Position numbers and translations under genes: made by a program. A stretch of DNA of 43,734 nucleotides from Eubacteriaceae bacterium (GTDB lineage: Bacteria; Bacillota; Clostridia; Eubacteriales; Alkalibacteraceae): positions 1 through 43,734 of the forward strand of contig DMAW01000045.1 in the NCBI GenBank assembly GCA_003446375.1, in the 5' to 3' direction. The notes under the pieces are model-generated. The model did not search any database, had not been told where the DNA came from, and saw only the letters and a program-made list of their open reading frames with translations. Of the stretch, positions 1 through 9,683 are shown piece after piece; within the stretch, counting starts at the first letter, position 1, and each line of letters begins with the position of its first letter.

Positions 1-366
1 ACTGATGAAAATAATCATACGTACAATATAAATGCCGATTACGTGGCAAGTTCGGTAGCATCGGCTCTTAAGGCTGAAAAGCTGGTATATCTAACAGATG
101 TTGAAGGCGTATTGAAAGATGTTGAGGACAAGGACAGCCTTGTATCTAAAATTTCAATACAGGATATAGACGAATACAAAAAAGACAAGATCATAACCGG
201 AGGAATGATACCCAAAATAGAAAATTGCAAAAAAAGCATTGAAGAAGGGGTAAACAGCGTACATATTTTAGATGGAAGAGTCGAACACTGTCTGCTTCTT
301 GAAATTTTTACTAATTCGGGAATCGGAACTATGATCTACAACAAGGAGGATAACGATGGGAAATAA
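1..366 (+). CDS. argB: Acetylglutamate kinase, C-terminal part (5' end outside window)
   Basis: The reading frame is open from base 1, so only about the last 121 codons are present. ArgB phosphorylates N-acetyl-L-glutamate with ATP, the second step of arginine synthesis in the cytoplasm. The fragment has the typical C-terminal half of the amino acid kinase fold: NINAD near the start, then the LVYLTDVEGVL strand, and the GGMIPKIENC segment near the end, which is characteristic of this enzyme. The stop at 364-366 lies inside argD, an 11-base overlap consistent with translational coupling. The downstream order argD-carA-carB fits an arginine operon. No 5' signals can be judged. Confidence 0.93.
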   Translation, partial: TDENNHTYNINADYVASSVASALKAEKLVYLTDVEGVLKDVEDKDSLVSKISIQDIDEYKKDKIITGGMIPKIENCKKSIEEGVNSVHILDGRVEHCLLLEIFTNSGIGTMIYNKEDNDGK

Positions 367-1549
367 AACCATAGATAAGGCAAAGAAATATATAATGAGC
401 ACGTACGCATCATTTCCGTTGGTGTTTGATCGCGGAGAAGGATGCTATCTTTACGACGATGGTGGAAAGAAATACTTGGACTTTGTATCCGGAATCGCAG
501 TAAATGCCTTAGGATATGGACACCAAAGGCTGATTGAAGCAATAAGCGATCAAACAAAGAAGCTTACCCATGTTTCTAATCTTTATTACAACGAACCCGC
601 AGTTGAACTTGCAGAAAAGCTTAGCAAGCATTCAGGACTTGATAAGGTTTTCTTTTGCAACAGCGGCGCAGAAGCAGTAGAAGCAGCTTTAAAGCTTAGC
701 AGAGTTTACTGCAAAAAAAACAAGTCAAAAGATGCATACAAGATAATATCAATGAAAAACTCATTTCACGGAAGAACTTTTGGAGCGATATCGGCAACAG
801 GACAGCTAAAATATCAAAAGGATCTAGATCCAATGATGCCGCAAGTAGATTTTGCTGAATTCAATGATTTAGAAGATTTAAAATCGAAGATAACCCCTGA
901 AACTGCTGCCATAATAGTGGAGCCTATACAAGGGGAAGGCGGCATTAATACTGCAGATATAAAATATCTTAAAGATGTAAGAGCTCTTTGTGATGAGAAC
1001 AAAATCGTATTGATTTTTGATGAAGTCCAAAGCGGAATCGGAAGAACAGGGAAGTTTTTCGCTTATCAACAATACGGCGTGGTTCCGGATATAGTCACAT
1101 GTGCAAAGGGCTTGGGTGGCGGAATACCCATGGGAGCAATCATAGCAAAAGATCAGATTGCCGATGCCTTTACACCTGGAAGTCATGCGTCCACATTTGG
1201 CGGAAATGCTCTTTCAGCTTCTGCGGCATTGGTAGTTGTCGATGAGCTGATGGAAAAAGGCTTAATTGACAATGTAGTTGAACAGGGAAATTACCTTAAG
1301 GAAAAGCTCGAGGAAGTAAAAAACAAATATCCTGAAATAGAAGAGGTAAAGGGAACCGGATTGATGATGGGCGTGTCTCTCAAGGGAGTTACCCCTATAG
1401 ATGTTGTGAAAAAAGCTATGGAAAAAGGACTTCTTTTGGTAGGTGCCGGCAGTGATGTCATAAGATTCGTGCCTCCGTTGATTGTAGGCAAAGAAGAAAT
1501 CGATGAGTTTATAGAAATTTTCATATCTGCATTGGAGGATCTAAGATGA
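356..1549 (+). CDS. argD: Acetylornithine aminotransferase
   Basis: Class III PLP-dependent aminotransferase, 397 residues, usual family length. It converts N-acetylglutamate semialdehyde to N-acetylornithine with glutamate as amino donor. Visible family features are FVSGIAVNALGYGH near the N-terminus, the PLP-phosphate region NSGAEAVEAALK, IVEPIQGEGG, LIFDEVQSGIGRTG, and the Schiff-base lysine in CAKGLGGG (about residue 251). The start at 356 overlaps the argB end and the stop overlaps the carA start by four bases (ATGA), so the genes are probably translated as one coupled unit. Related ornithine or succinylornithine aminotransferases share these motifs, but the argB and carAB neighbours favour ArgD. 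Confidence 0.94.
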   Translation: MGNKTIDKAKKYIMSTYASFPLVFDRGEGCYLYDDGGKKYLDFVSGIAVNALGYGHQRLIEAISDQTKKLTHVSNLYYNEPAVELAEKLSKHSGLDKVFFCNSGAEAVEAALKLSRVYCKKNKSKDAYKIISMKNSFHGRTFGAISATGQLKYQKDLDPMMPQVDFAEFNDLEDLKSKITPETAAIIVEPIQGEGGINTADIKYLKDVRALCDENKIVLIFDEVQSGIGRTGKFFAYQQYGVVPDIVTCAKGLGGGIPMGAIIAKDQIADAFTPGSHASTFGGNALSASAALVVVDELMEKGLIDNVVEQGNYLKEKLEEVKNKYPEIEEVKGTGLMMGVSLKGVTPIDVVKKAMEKGLLLVGAGSDVIRFVPPLIVGKEEIDEFIEIFISALEDLR

Positions 1550-2619
1550 AAGCCTATCTCTACCTTGAGGACGGAACAGTGTATGAAGGCAAGTCCTTTG
1601 GGGCAGTTAAGGAAATTTTATCGGAAATTGTATTTAATACCGGAATGACCGGGTATCAGGAAATTTTAACAGATCCGTCATACAGAGAGCAAACAGTAGT
1701 TATGACATATCCAATTGTAGGAAATTACGGCATCAACAAACGAGACTTCGAATCAGACCATGTTCAAGTCAAAGCCTTTGTAGTAAGGGAATACAGCGTT
1801 CATCCCAGCCATTACGAATGTGATGAGACTCTTGATGGATTTTTAAAAGAAAATGACATACCTGGAATTTACGGCATCGACACCAGGATGATTACTAAAA
1901 AGATCAGGGATATAGGGACAATGAAATGCCTGCTGACTTATGAAGCAACTCCAGATGCCATGGAGAAAATAGAGGCTTACTCCTTTCCGAAAGATGTCGC
2001 AAAAAGAAATGGAGTTAAGGAAAAGAAAGTATTTGGTGGAAGCGGTGTAAGAATAGGACTCTTGGATTTAGGGTATAAAAAAGGCATTTTAAGAGAGTTG
2101 ACGTCAAATGATTGCCGCGTCACGCTTTATCCGTATCACACTAAAGCTGCTGAAATACTTTCAGACAATCTGGATGGATTCATGCTGTCAAACGGTCCGG
2201 GAGATCCAAAGGACAACCCTGAAATAATAAGCTTGGCAAAGGAGCTTTTCGGAAAGATGCCCGTTTTTGGAATTTGTTTAGGACATCAGATTCTTGCCTT
2301 GGCTTTGGGTGCAGATACCTTCAAGATGAAGTTTGGGCACAGGGGCAGCAATCATCCTGTGATAAAAATAGAGGATCAAAAGGTTTTGATATCATCCCAA
2401 AACCACGGATATGAGGTAGACGGCGACAGTTTGCCTGTGGGCACTATCAAAACATATGAGAATATAAATGACGGCACCTTGGAAGGATTCGATTATCCGA
2501 AATATCAAATAAAAGCAGTTCAGTTCCATCCAGAAGAAGGTCCGGGACCAATCGACGGTCATGAGATTATATCTGAATGGATCAATAGCGTAAAGGAAGA
2601 AGACTATGCCAAAAAATAA
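1546..2619 (+). CDS. carA: Carbamoyl-phosphate synthase, small (glutaminase) subunit
   Basis: CarA hydrolyses glutamine and channels ammonia to CarB for carbamoyl phosphate, used for arginine and pyrimidines. The protein has 357 residues, typical of the family. The N-terminal CarA domain shows FNTGMTGYQEILTDPSY. The C-terminal class I glutamine amidotransferase domain carries the nucleophile cysteine in FGICLGHQ (about residue 244) and the His/Glu of FHPEEGPGP. It overlaps argD by 4 bases and carB by 14 bases. Position inside an arginine operon suggests this is the arginine-linked synthase, although whether a second pyrimidine copy exists cannot be seen here. Confidence 0.96.
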   Translation: MKAYLYLEDGTVYEGKSFGAVKEILSEIVFNTGMTGYQEILTDPSYREQTVVMTYPIVGNYGINKRDFESDHVQVKAFVVREYSVHPSHYECDETLDGFLKENDIPGIYGIDTRMITKKIRDIGTMKCLLTYEATPDAMEKIEAYSFPKDVAKRNGVKEKKVFGGSGVRIGLLDLGYKKGILRELTSNDCRVTLYPYHTKAAEILSDNLDGFMLSNGPGDPKDNPEIISLAKELFGKMPVFGICLGHQILALALGADTFKMKFGHRGSNHPVIKIEDQKVLISSQNHGYEVDGDSLPVGTIKTYENINDGTLEGFDYPKYQIKAVQFHPEEGPGPIDGHEIISEWINSVKEEDYAKK

Positions 2620-5600
2620 AAACATAAAGAAAGTCATGGTTATAGGTTCAGGTCCGATTATAATCGGACAGGCGGCTGAGTTTGACTACGCAGGGACTCA
2701 GGCATGCAAAGCTCTGAAAGAAGAGGGGATAAGCGTCGTTTTAGTCAATAGCAACCCTGCTACTATCATGACAGATGATAATATAGCGGACAAGGTATAT
2801 ATACAGCCTTTGACTTCGGAAGCATTAAGGTACATCATCAAAAAAGAAAAGCCGGATGGGCTCTTGCCGACACTGGGAGGGCAGACCGGACTTAACCTTG
2901 CAATGGAACTGCATGAAGCGGGAATATTGGATGAATTCGACGTAAAATTGCTTGGGACTTCTTTGGAGGCTATTAAAAAGGCTGAAGATAGAGAAAGCTT
3001 TAGAAATCTGATGAATGAAATCAATGAGCCGATCCCTGAAAGTATCATCGTATCAGACATAGAGTCCGGAGTCGAGTTTGCCAAAAATACGGGTTATCCG
3101 GTAATAGTAAGACCGGCATACACTCTAGGAGGAACAGGCGGAGGAATAGCTGATGATGAAGAATCATTAAGGAAAATACTGCATACGGGGCTAATGTTCT
3201 CCAGGATAGGGCAGGTTCTCTTGGAACAAAGCGTTGCTGGATGGAAAGAATTAGAATACGAAGTCATGAGAGACAGCAATGATACCTGCATCATAATATG
3301 CAATATGGAAAATATAGATCCCGTAGGTGTGCATACAGGTGACAGCATCGTAGTGGCCCCTTCCCAAACATTGACTGACAACGAATACCACATGTTAAGG
3401 CAATCTGCGCTTAAGATCATAAAAGCTCTAAAGATAGAAGGAGGGTGCAATATACAGTTTGCACTTGATCCCCATAGCAAGAACTACATCGTAATAGAGG
3501 TAAACCCTAGAGTAAGCAGATCTTCAGCTTTAGCATCCAAGGCTGCAGGTTATCCCATAGCAAAAATAGCTGCCAAGATTGCAGTAGGGCTTAATTTACA
3601 TGAAATTGAAAACAGCGTTACGAAGAAGACGAAGGCTTCATTTGAGCCGGCGCTTGATTACGTTGTCGTCAAGATTCCAAAGTGGCCTTTTGATAAATTT
3701 GATTATGCAAATAGAACTCTCGGTACGCAGATGAAAGCGACAGGGGAAGTGATGGCAATCGATAGGAGCTTTGAAAGTTCGCTTCTAAAGGCTATAATCT
3801 CACTGGAAGGCAATGTCATTTCCATGAGGAAAGATTATCTTCAAAAGATGAGCGACAGTGAAATTATAAATCTGCTCAGCAAGGTAGATGATGAAAGGAT
3901 ATTTGTGATATTTGAAGCTTTAAGGCGTAATGTAAAAGTAGACGATATTTACGAAACAACAAAAATTGACATATGGTTTTTGCATAGGTTCAACAATATA
4001 GTTGATATGGAAAAAGAGCTTTCACAAAGTCCATTGGACAAGGATCTTCTCGTAAGAGCAGAGCGATTAGGATTTGCCGACAGGGAGATTGAGATGCTCT
4101 CAGGAGAATCTTACGATGTCATAGACGCAATAAGAAGAGCTCATCAGATTTATCCTGTGTACAAGATGGTAGACACTTGTGCAGGAGAATTTGAATCCTA
4201 TACGCCTTATTATTATTCTACATACGATCAGGAAGATGAGAACGTCGTAACCCCAAAACAAAAGATAGTGGTAATCGGTTCAGGTCCCATACGAATAGGG
4301 CAAGGCATCGAATTTGACTATTGTTCAGTTCATGCAGTTTGGGCTATACAGAAGATGGGATACGAGTCAATCATTATCAACAACAATCCGGAGACGGTAA
4401 GCACTGATTTTGATACGGCGGACAAGCTTTATTTTGAGCCGTTATTCATAGAAGATGTATATAATGTGATAAGACGTGAAATGCCAAAAGGAGTCATAGT
4501 CCAGTTTGGAGGCCAGACTTCAATTAATTTGGCATCTAAGCTTATGAGCAGAGGAGTTCAGATCTTGGGAACAAGCGTGAACTCAATAGATGTGGCAGAA
4601 GATAGAAAAAGATTCGATCGCCTATTGTACGAACTTGAGATACCAAGACCTGTAGCTACAGGAGTGGCTTCCCTGGAAGAAGGAATAAAGGCGGCGAGCG
4701 CCATAGGTTATCCTGTATTGGTAAGGCCTTCGTATGTTATTGGAGGAAGAGCCATGCAAGTAGTATATGACGAAAGCGAGCTAGTCAAATACCTAAAGGA
4801 AGCTGCCAGCGTATCTAAGGAGCATCCCATACTTATCGATCAGTATATAAACGGAATTGAAGTTGAAGTGGATGCAGTAGCTGATGGACAAGATGTGTTG
4901 ATACCGGGAATCATGGAACACATCGAAAGGACAGGTGTCCATTCCGGAGACAGCTTCAGCGTGTATCCTGCCCAAAGCATATCTAAGAAAGTAGAGTCTC
5001 TCATAATCGATTATACAGAAAAGATTGCAAGAGCCTTAAAGGTAACGGGGATACTTAACATTCAATTTGTGGTAAAGGATGATAAGGTATATATAATAGA
5101 GGTCAATCCTAGAGCTTCAAGAACTGTGCCTATCATCAGCAAAGTTACTAAGATACCTATGATAGATATTGCCGTAAGGACTATTTTGGGAGAAAAGCTT
5201 AAAAGCATGGAATTTGGGACAGGGCTTGCTGAAAAATCTAAGCTCATAGCTGTAAAAGCACCGGTCTTTTCTTTCCAAAAGCTTCTTGATGTAGACAGTG
5301 CGCTGACTCCCGAAATGAAATCTACAGGCGAAGTCCTAGGCATCGATACAAAATACGAATCTGCTCTTGCCAAGGCTTTCATAGGAGCCGGATTCCGTTT
5401 TGACCATAAGGGTGAAGTGTTCTTAACCATAAATAATAGAGATGTGTCTGAAGGTTTAGAAGCTGCAAGAAAGTTTTATGATTTGGGATTTGTGATATCC
5501 GCGACCGAAGGGACTGGATATTTCCTTAAGGGTAAAGGGATTGAATGCAATATTTATCTAAAAGAAGATCTTGAACATATAAAAGAAAAAATCAAAAGCA

Positions 5601-5800
5601 AAGAGATATCCATAGTAATAAATACTCCTACAATCGGCAGAGATGAAACAAGATTTGGCTTTAAGCTGAGAAGCTATTGCCAAAGCCTTAATGTCCCTTG
5701 CTTTACCTGCATGGATACGGTTAGCGCATACATAGAATCCATCAGAGAGTTAGAAGATGCCAAAAACCTTACTTATGATACTATCGACGAATATAGATAG
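2606..5800 (+). CDS. carB: Carbamoyl-phosphate synthase, large subunit
   Basis: Full-length CarB (1064 residues) with the internal duplication expected of the family. There are two ATP-grasp halves, each starting with a VIGSGPI.IGQ motif (residues ~10 and ~555), plus GGQTGLNLA and GGQTSINLA, and an EVNPR metal site in each half. An MGS-like allosteric domain forms the C-terminus, in the region of VISATEGTGYFLKG. It makes carbamoyl phosphate from bicarbonate, two ATP and ammonia delivered by CarA. The start lies within the carA 3' end, implying coupled translation. No terminator is visible immediately after the stop; a candidate promoter for plsY follows. Confidence 0.97.
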   Translation: MPKNKNIKKVMVIGSGPIIIGQAAEFDYAGTQACKALKEEGISVVLVNSNPATIMTDDNIADKVYIQPLTSEALRYIIKKEKPDGLLPTLGGQTGLNLAMELHEAGILDEFDVKLLGTSLEAIKKAEDRESFRNLMNEINEPIPESIIVSDIESGVEFAKNTGYPVIVRPAYTLGGTGGGIADDEESLRKILHTGLMFSRIGQVLLEQSVAGWKELEYEVMRDSNDTCIIICNMENIDPVGVHTGDSIVVAPSQTLTDNEYHMLRQSALKIIKALKIEGGCNIQFALDPHSKNYIVIEVNPRVSRSSALASKAAGYPIAKIAAKIAVGLNLHEIENSVTKKTKASFEPALDYVVVKIPKWPFDKFDYANRTLGTQMKATGEVMAIDRSFESSLLKAIISLEGNVISMRKDYLQKMSDSEIINLLSKVDDERIFVIFEALRRNVKVDDIYETTKIDIWFLHRFNNIVDMEKELSQSPLDKDLLVRAERLGFADREIEMLSGESYDVIDAIRRAHQIYPVYKMVDTCAGEFESYTPYYYSTYDQEDENVVTPKQKIVVIGSGPIRIGQGIEFDYCSVHAVWAIQKMGYESIIINNNPETVSTDFDTADKLYFEPLFIEDVYNVIRREMPKGVIVQFGGQTSINLASKLMSRGVQILGTSVNSIDVAEDRKRFDRLLYELEIPRPVATGVASLEEGIKAASAIGYPVLVRPSYVIGGRAMQVVYDESELVKYLKEAASVSKEHPILIDQYINGIEVEVDAVADGQDVLIPGIMEHIERTGVHSGDSFSVYPAQSISKKVESLIIDYTEKIARALKVTGILNIQFVVKDDKVYIIEVNPRASRTVPIISKVTKIPMIDIAVRTILGEKLKSMEFGTGLAEKSKLIAVKAPVFSFQKLLDVDSALTPEMKSTGEVLGIDTKYESALAKAFIGAGFRFDHKGEVFLTINNRDVSEGLEAARKFYDLGFVISATEGTGYFLKGKGIECNIYLKEDLEHIKEKIKSKEISIVINTPTIGRDETRFGFKLRSYCQSLNVPCFTCMDTVSAYIESIRELEDAKNLTYDTIDEYR

Positions 5801-5818
5801 GCTATTGCCAAGTTTTTG

Positions 5819-5847
5819 TTCACCGGTACCGGATTATGTGTTATAAT
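5819..5847 (+). promoter_or_regulatory. Candidate sigma-A promoter for plsY
   Basis: A perfect TATAAT at 5842-5847 is preceded by an extended -10 TG (5839-5840). A weak -35 (TTCACC, 5819-5824) sits 17 bases upstream. This would let plsY be expressed independently of the carAB operon. Confidence 0.5.
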
Positions 5848-5882
5848 TATGGTCGCTATTTTAAAAAAAGGTGGAAACTAAA

Positions 5883-6473
5883 ATGGATTTTTTTCTAGTG
5901 CTATTATCGTATTTCATTGGCAACGTATCTTTTGCCTATCTGTTGACGAAATTCAAGATGAAAGAGGATATACGAAACTTTGGGAGCGGAAATGCCGGCA
6001 CGACAAATGTTTTGAGAGTTCTCGGCAAAAAGTATGCTGCATTGGTGCTTTTGGGAGATGTTGTCAAAGGCGCTGTTCCAATCTTGTTGGCCAACGCTCT
6101 TGCCGGAATGGACGTTACTGTAATGTTATGCGGTCTTGCTGTAATAGCAGGTCATAATTGGCCGGCTCTTATGGGGTTTAGAGGAGGCAAAGGGATTGCT
6201 ACATCAATAGGGGTATTTTTGGTTTATGATCCATATGTTGCCCTCGTATGTCTGGGCTTGGGCATTCTTCTTATAGCACTGACCCGATATGTCTCTTTGG
6301 GATCCATATCGGGAATGGCTCTTTTGCCGATAGTCACTTACCTGTTTTACGGTGTGAATTTAAGGCTCGCGTTTGCTTTGATTATTGCTGTGTTTTCTAT
6401 CTATCGCCATAGATCCAATATCATAAGATTGATGTCAGGCAACGAAAACAAGCTGGGACAGAAGAAGATTTAA
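5883..6473 (+). CDS. plsY: Acyl-phosphate:glycerol-3-phosphate acyltransferase
   Basis: Integral membrane enzyme of about 196 residues that transfers an acyl group from acyl phosphate to sn-glycerol 3-phosphate, the first acylation step of phospholipid synthesis. Family motifs are GSGNAGTTNVLRVLG, GHNWPALMGFRGGKGIATSIG and the third loop around RYVSLGSISG, separated by hydrophobic membrane segments. I chose the ATG at 5883 because AGGTGG lies 8 bases upstream; an in-frame GTG at 5871 would fall within that ribosome binding site. A strong hairpin terminator follows, so this is probably a single-gene unit. Confidence 0.94.
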   Translation: MDFFLVLLSYFIGNVSFAYLLTKFKMKEDIRNFGSGNAGTTNVLRVLGKKYAALVLLGDVVKGAVPILLANALAGMDVTVMLCGLAVIAGHNWPALMGFRGGKGIATSIGVFLVYDPYVALVCLGLGILLIALTRYVSLGSISGMALLPIVTYLFYGVNLRLAFALIIAVFSIYRHRSNIIRLMSGNENKLGQKKI

Positions 6474-6480
6474 ACTAAAT

Positions 6481-6520
6481 AAATTTTGCACGAAAACCCA
6501 AGTGCAAAATTTATTTTTTT
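6481..6520 (+). terminator. Rho-independent terminator after plsY
   Basis: An 11-bp perfect stem (6481-6491 with 6502-6512, arm AAATTTTGCAC) with a 10-base loop is followed by a run of T from 6514. Confidence 0.9.
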
Positions 6521-6546
6521 TATTTATTTTTGGTTCTTTGTATAGT

Positions 6547-6593
6547 ATACTAAATGTGCGTTGTAATAATTGTTGATATACTATATAAAGTAT
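6547..6593 (+). promoter_or_regulatory. Candidate NrdR operator overlapping the nrdJ promoter
   Basis: ATACTATATAAAGTAT at 6578-6593 matches the known NrdR box pattern (ACACwATATATwGTGT) at 13 of 16 positions by hand alignment. Exactly 31 bases upstream (6547-6562) is a weaker copy sharing the left half ATACTA. Paired boxes at about this spacing are typical of NrdR. The proximal box abuts a TATAAT at 6591-6596, so binding would block the promoter. The nrdR gene is not in the window. Confidence 0.45.
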
Positions 6594-6618
6594 AATTATA
6601 GACTTAGGAGGTTATTGC

Positions 6619-9564
6619 GTGTCCAATTTAAAAGGAATTGTAAAAAGAGTTTTTACCAAGCAGCTGGAGGAAGACAAGTCTCTGACCGTATACGATTTAT
6701 TTCAGTGGAAGACCGTAGACGTTTTCATGAAGAACTGGAAGACCGGAAAGATTATTGCAGACATGCAGGAATTGGAATTTCCTGAAAATTACAGCCAAAC
6801 GGCCTGCAACATAATTGCAACAAAATATTTCAGGAAAGCCGGAGTCAATAATTCTGTAGGCTATGAAAGAAGCATGAAGGAAGTCGCGCACAGACTGGTT
6901 AAATTCTGGGTGGATTCCTTGAAGGACGAAGGAATAATTAAAAATAAAAACGAGTATGAAATAGTTTATGATGAGCTGGTATACGGACTGCTGGGACAAA
7001 TGTGGGCGCCAAATTCTCCACAATGGTTCAATACTGGATTGTACAATAGCTATGGCATAAAAGGAGAAAAAGATAACCTTTACTATTATGACCTAGAAAA
7101 GCAGGAGGTTGTAGAGAGTCCAGACAGATATTCAAGAACCCAAGCTTCAGCATGTTTTATCCTATCAATTGAAGATAAGCTTATGGGAGATCACTCGATA
7201 ACAGAGCAATATGTAAGTGAGACTAAGCTGTTCAAGGGGGGATCCGGTGTCGGAACCAATTTCTCAAATATAAGAGGCATGGACGAAAAACTCTCCAGCG
7301 GCGGATACTCTTCAGGCATGATGAGCTTTTTACAGGGTCTGGATAGAAATGCCGGTGCTATTAAATCAGGGGGAACTACTAGAAGAGCTGCAAAGATGGT
7401 CATAGCAGATATAGACCATCCTGAAATAGAAAACTTCATAACGTGGAAGGCTAGAGAGGAAAAAAAAGTCAGAGATCTTGGGAAAATGGGCTATGATACT
7501 TCCATGGATGGTGAAGCATATTCTACAGTAGGCGGACAAAACAGCAATAACTCGGTAAGGCTCAACAGAGATTTTATGGAAAAAGTCATTAACTTAGATA
7601 AAGATCCGGATCAAGAATTGACTCTTGCAGGAAGAGTCGATGAAGGTATAAATAAAAATGTAAAAGTAAGGGATTTGTGGAATCTTATCAACAAATCTTC
7701 TTGGGAGTGTGCTGATCCCGGACTTCAGTTTGATGATCTGTTCAACGCTTGGCATACCTGCCCAGGGGGAGAAGACGGCAAGGTCGGTGAAAAGTACAAC
7801 AGGATAAATGCCACCAATCCTTGCAGCGAATATGCGTTTTTAGATGATACTGCATGCAACCTGGCTTCCATAAACGTGTATAAGTTTTATGATGAAAACA
7901 ACAATGCGTTCCAAACAGACAGATACGTTCATTTAATAGAAATGATTCAATTGGTATTGGAAGCTTCTATTCATTGGGGACAGTTTCCTACAAAGGACAT
8001 AGCAAGAAAAAGTCACCTGTTCAGAACAACAGGTCTTGGACTGGCTAATACATCATCACTTTTGTTGGCAATGGGACTTCCTTATGACTCCAAAGAAAGC
8101 AGGAACCTTGTAGCATCTCTTTCCGGCATAATGACGGCCGCATCATACAGGATGTCTGCATTTATGGCTGAAGCTGTGGGACCATTTGAAAAGTTTGAAA
8201 TAAACAAAGAACATATGCTTAAAGTAATAAGGAATCACTCTAGAATAGCGGGAGCCCTTGAAGATGAGCTTGAAGAAATACATTATGAACCGCTAAAGAT
8301 AGATCATGGCATCTTGAAAGAAATCAATATGGGATATCTAGGGGACACTTTGAAAAACCTTTGGAATGAAGCATACGCTTACGGCAAGATACACGGATAC
8401 AGAAACGCTCAAGTTTCAGTGATTGCTCCCACAGGCACGATTTCACTGGCTATGGATTGCGGAGCCACTTCTATAGAGCCATTTTATAGCCATATAGTTT
8501 TTAAGCAGCTAGTTGGCGGCGGAAATCTTGAAATGGTAAACCCAATTCTGGAAATCGCCCTTAAGAATCTGGGATATAAAAAGAATCAGATTAAAGAAAT
8601 AATAGATTATATAATTGAAAAAGATGACGAAGGAAAAGTAATCCATGGCAGCGTATCGGGGGCTCCACATTTAAAAGACGAGCATTATAAGATCTTTGAT
8701 ACGGCAAACACCATATCGCCTGAAGGCCATGTCATGATGGTCTCGGCAATAACGCCTCTAATCAGCGGCTCAGTATCTAAGACGGTTAATCTACCAAATA
8801 CTGCAACAGTAGAAGATATAGATGCCATACATAAGCTGGCTTGGAAAACAGGAGCCAAAGCAATTGCCTTGTACAGAGACGGATGCAAAGCAAGCCAACC
8901 ACTGACATCCGGCTTGTCGGGAGAGAAAGAGAGAAGCCTTGAAGATTATACATACCAGGAACTCCTGAATTATAGCAGAAATTGCATAAAGCACATACCT
9001 AACAGGAAAAGACCAGGAGGAATGAGGACCAGCAGGACCCACTCTGCTAAAATCGGAGACATTGAACTTTACATAACTATAGGCTTTTATGAAGACGGAC
9101 ACCTTGCTGAAGTTTTTGTTTCCACAGATAAGGAAGGTACCGTGGTCAAAGGGCTTTTGGCATCCTTGTCTAAAGCATTGTCTAACATGCTTCAATATAA
9201 TATTCCTCCCAAGGAGATATCTAGACTGTTAAGAGGGCAGCAGTTTGAACCGGCCGGCTTTGTTTCAAGACATCCTTACATTAAGTACGCATCTTCAATT
9301 TCTGACCTAGTAAGCAAGATCATAGACATAGAAATGGGAGACTTCAGCAGATGCCAAGTAAAACCTGAAACTTTTACGCCAATGAGCAAAGCTACATTTG
9401 CTCCTGTCAACGACAAGAAAGATAATTTGACAGAAAACAAAATTCCTGAAGATGGAGAAAGGATATACGGCGAGAGCTGTTCGTCCTGCGGCAGCACGAG
9501 GATGATGAAAAACGGAACATGTAAAGTGTGCTTGGATTGTGGAAGCACCACAGGCTGCAGCTAA
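6619..9564 (+). CDS. nrdJ: Adenosylcobalamin-dependent (class II) ribonucleotide reductase
   Basis: A 981-residue class II RNR that reduces ribonucleotides to deoxyribonucleotides using coenzyme B12, without needing oxygen. The start is GTG at 6619 with TTAGGAGG upstream. Visible features are ASACFILSI (first redox cysteine region), FKGGSGVGTNFS, and the radical-site region NPCSEYAFLDDTACNLAS. APTGTISLAMDC lies in the barrel, and a C-terminal TSCPD-type region follows. The tail has CxxC pairs (SCSSCGSTR, CKVCLDCGS), the usual redox-active/zinc-binding end of this subtype. Monocistronic: preceded by a candidate NrdR box and followed by a strong terminator. No cobalamin riboswitch was recognised in the short leader. 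Confidence 0.96.
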   Translation: MSNLKGIVKRVFTKQLEEDKSLTVYDLFQWKTVDVFMKNWKTGKIIADMQELEFPENYSQTACNIIATKYFRKAGVNNSVGYERSMKEVAHRLVKFWVDSLKDEGIIKNKNEYEIVYDELVYGLLGQMWAPNSPQWFNTGLYNSYGIKGEKDNLYYYDLEKQEVVESPDRYSRTQASACFILSIEDKLMGDHSITEQYVSETKLFKGGSGVGTNFSNIRGMDEKLSSGGYSSGMMSFLQGLDRNAGAIKSGGTTRRAAKMVIADIDHPEIENFITWKAREEKKVRDLGKMGYDTSMDGEAYSTVGGQNSNNSVRLNRDFMEKVINLDKDPDQELTLAGRVDEGINKNVKVRDLWNLINKSSWECADPGLQFDDLFNAWHTCPGGEDGKVGEKYNRINATNPCSEYAFLDDTACNLASINVYKFYDENNNAFQTDRYVHLIEMIQLVLEASIHWGQFPTKDIARKSHLFRTTGLGLANTSSLLLAMGLPYDSKESRNLVASLSGIMTAASYRMSAFMAEAVGPFEKFEINKEHMLKVIRNHSRIAGALEDELEEIHYEPLKIDHGILKEINMGYLGDTLKNLWNEAYAYGKIHGYRNAQVSVIAPTGTISLAMDCGATSIEPFYSHIVFKQLVGGGNLEMVNPILEIALKNLGYKKNQIKEIIDYIIEKDDEGKVIHGSVSGAPHLKDEHYKIFDTANTISPEGHVMMVSAITPLISGSVSKTVNLPNTATVEDIDAIHKLAWKTGAKAIALYRDGCKASQPLTSGLSGEKERSLEDYTYQELLNYSRNCIKHIPNRKRPGGMRTSRTHSAKIGDIELYITIGFYEDGHLAEVFVSTDKEGTVVKGLLASLSKALSNMLQYNIPPKEISRLLRGQQFEPAGFVSRHPYIKYASSISDLVSKIIDIEMGDFSRCQVKPETFTPMSKATFAPVNDKKDNLTENKIPEDGERIYGESCSSCGSTRMMKNGTCKVCLDCGSTTGCS

Positions 9565-9571
9565 ACAATCT

Positions 9572-9616
9572 ACAGGCGTCTTGGATCATCCAAGACGCCT
9601 GTTAAGTTTTTCTTTT
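9572..9616 (+). terminator. Rho-independent terminator after nrdJ
   Basis: A 14-bp perfect GC-rich stem (9572-9585 with 9589-9602) with a 3-base loop is followed by a T-rich tract (TAAGTTTTTCTTTT). Confidence 0.92.
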
Positions 9617-9625
9617 AATTTACGT

Positions 9626-9659
9626 TAAAATCAATTAAAATAAACATGAATTGATTTTA
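9626..9659. repeat. 11-bp inverted repeat upstream of the TraB-like gene
   Basis: TAAAATCAATT at 9626-9636 is repeated in inverse orientation at 9649-9659 with a 12-base spacer. It lies 24 bases before the TTG start of the following gene, so it could be an operator or a leader hairpin. No regulator is suggested by the sequence. Confidence 0.5.
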
Positions 9660-9683
9660 CTCAAGAAACGGTAAGGTGAGGAT

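Noticed and set aside
6573..6596. TTGATA ... TATAAT as the nrdJ promoter
   Set aside because: The spacing is only 12 bases. The -10 is probably real, but this -35 cannot pair with it, so no full promoter was called.
6597..6618. Cobalamin riboswitch before nrdJ
   Set aside because: The leader is far too short for a B12 riboswitch, and no such conserved sequence is seen in the preceding gap.
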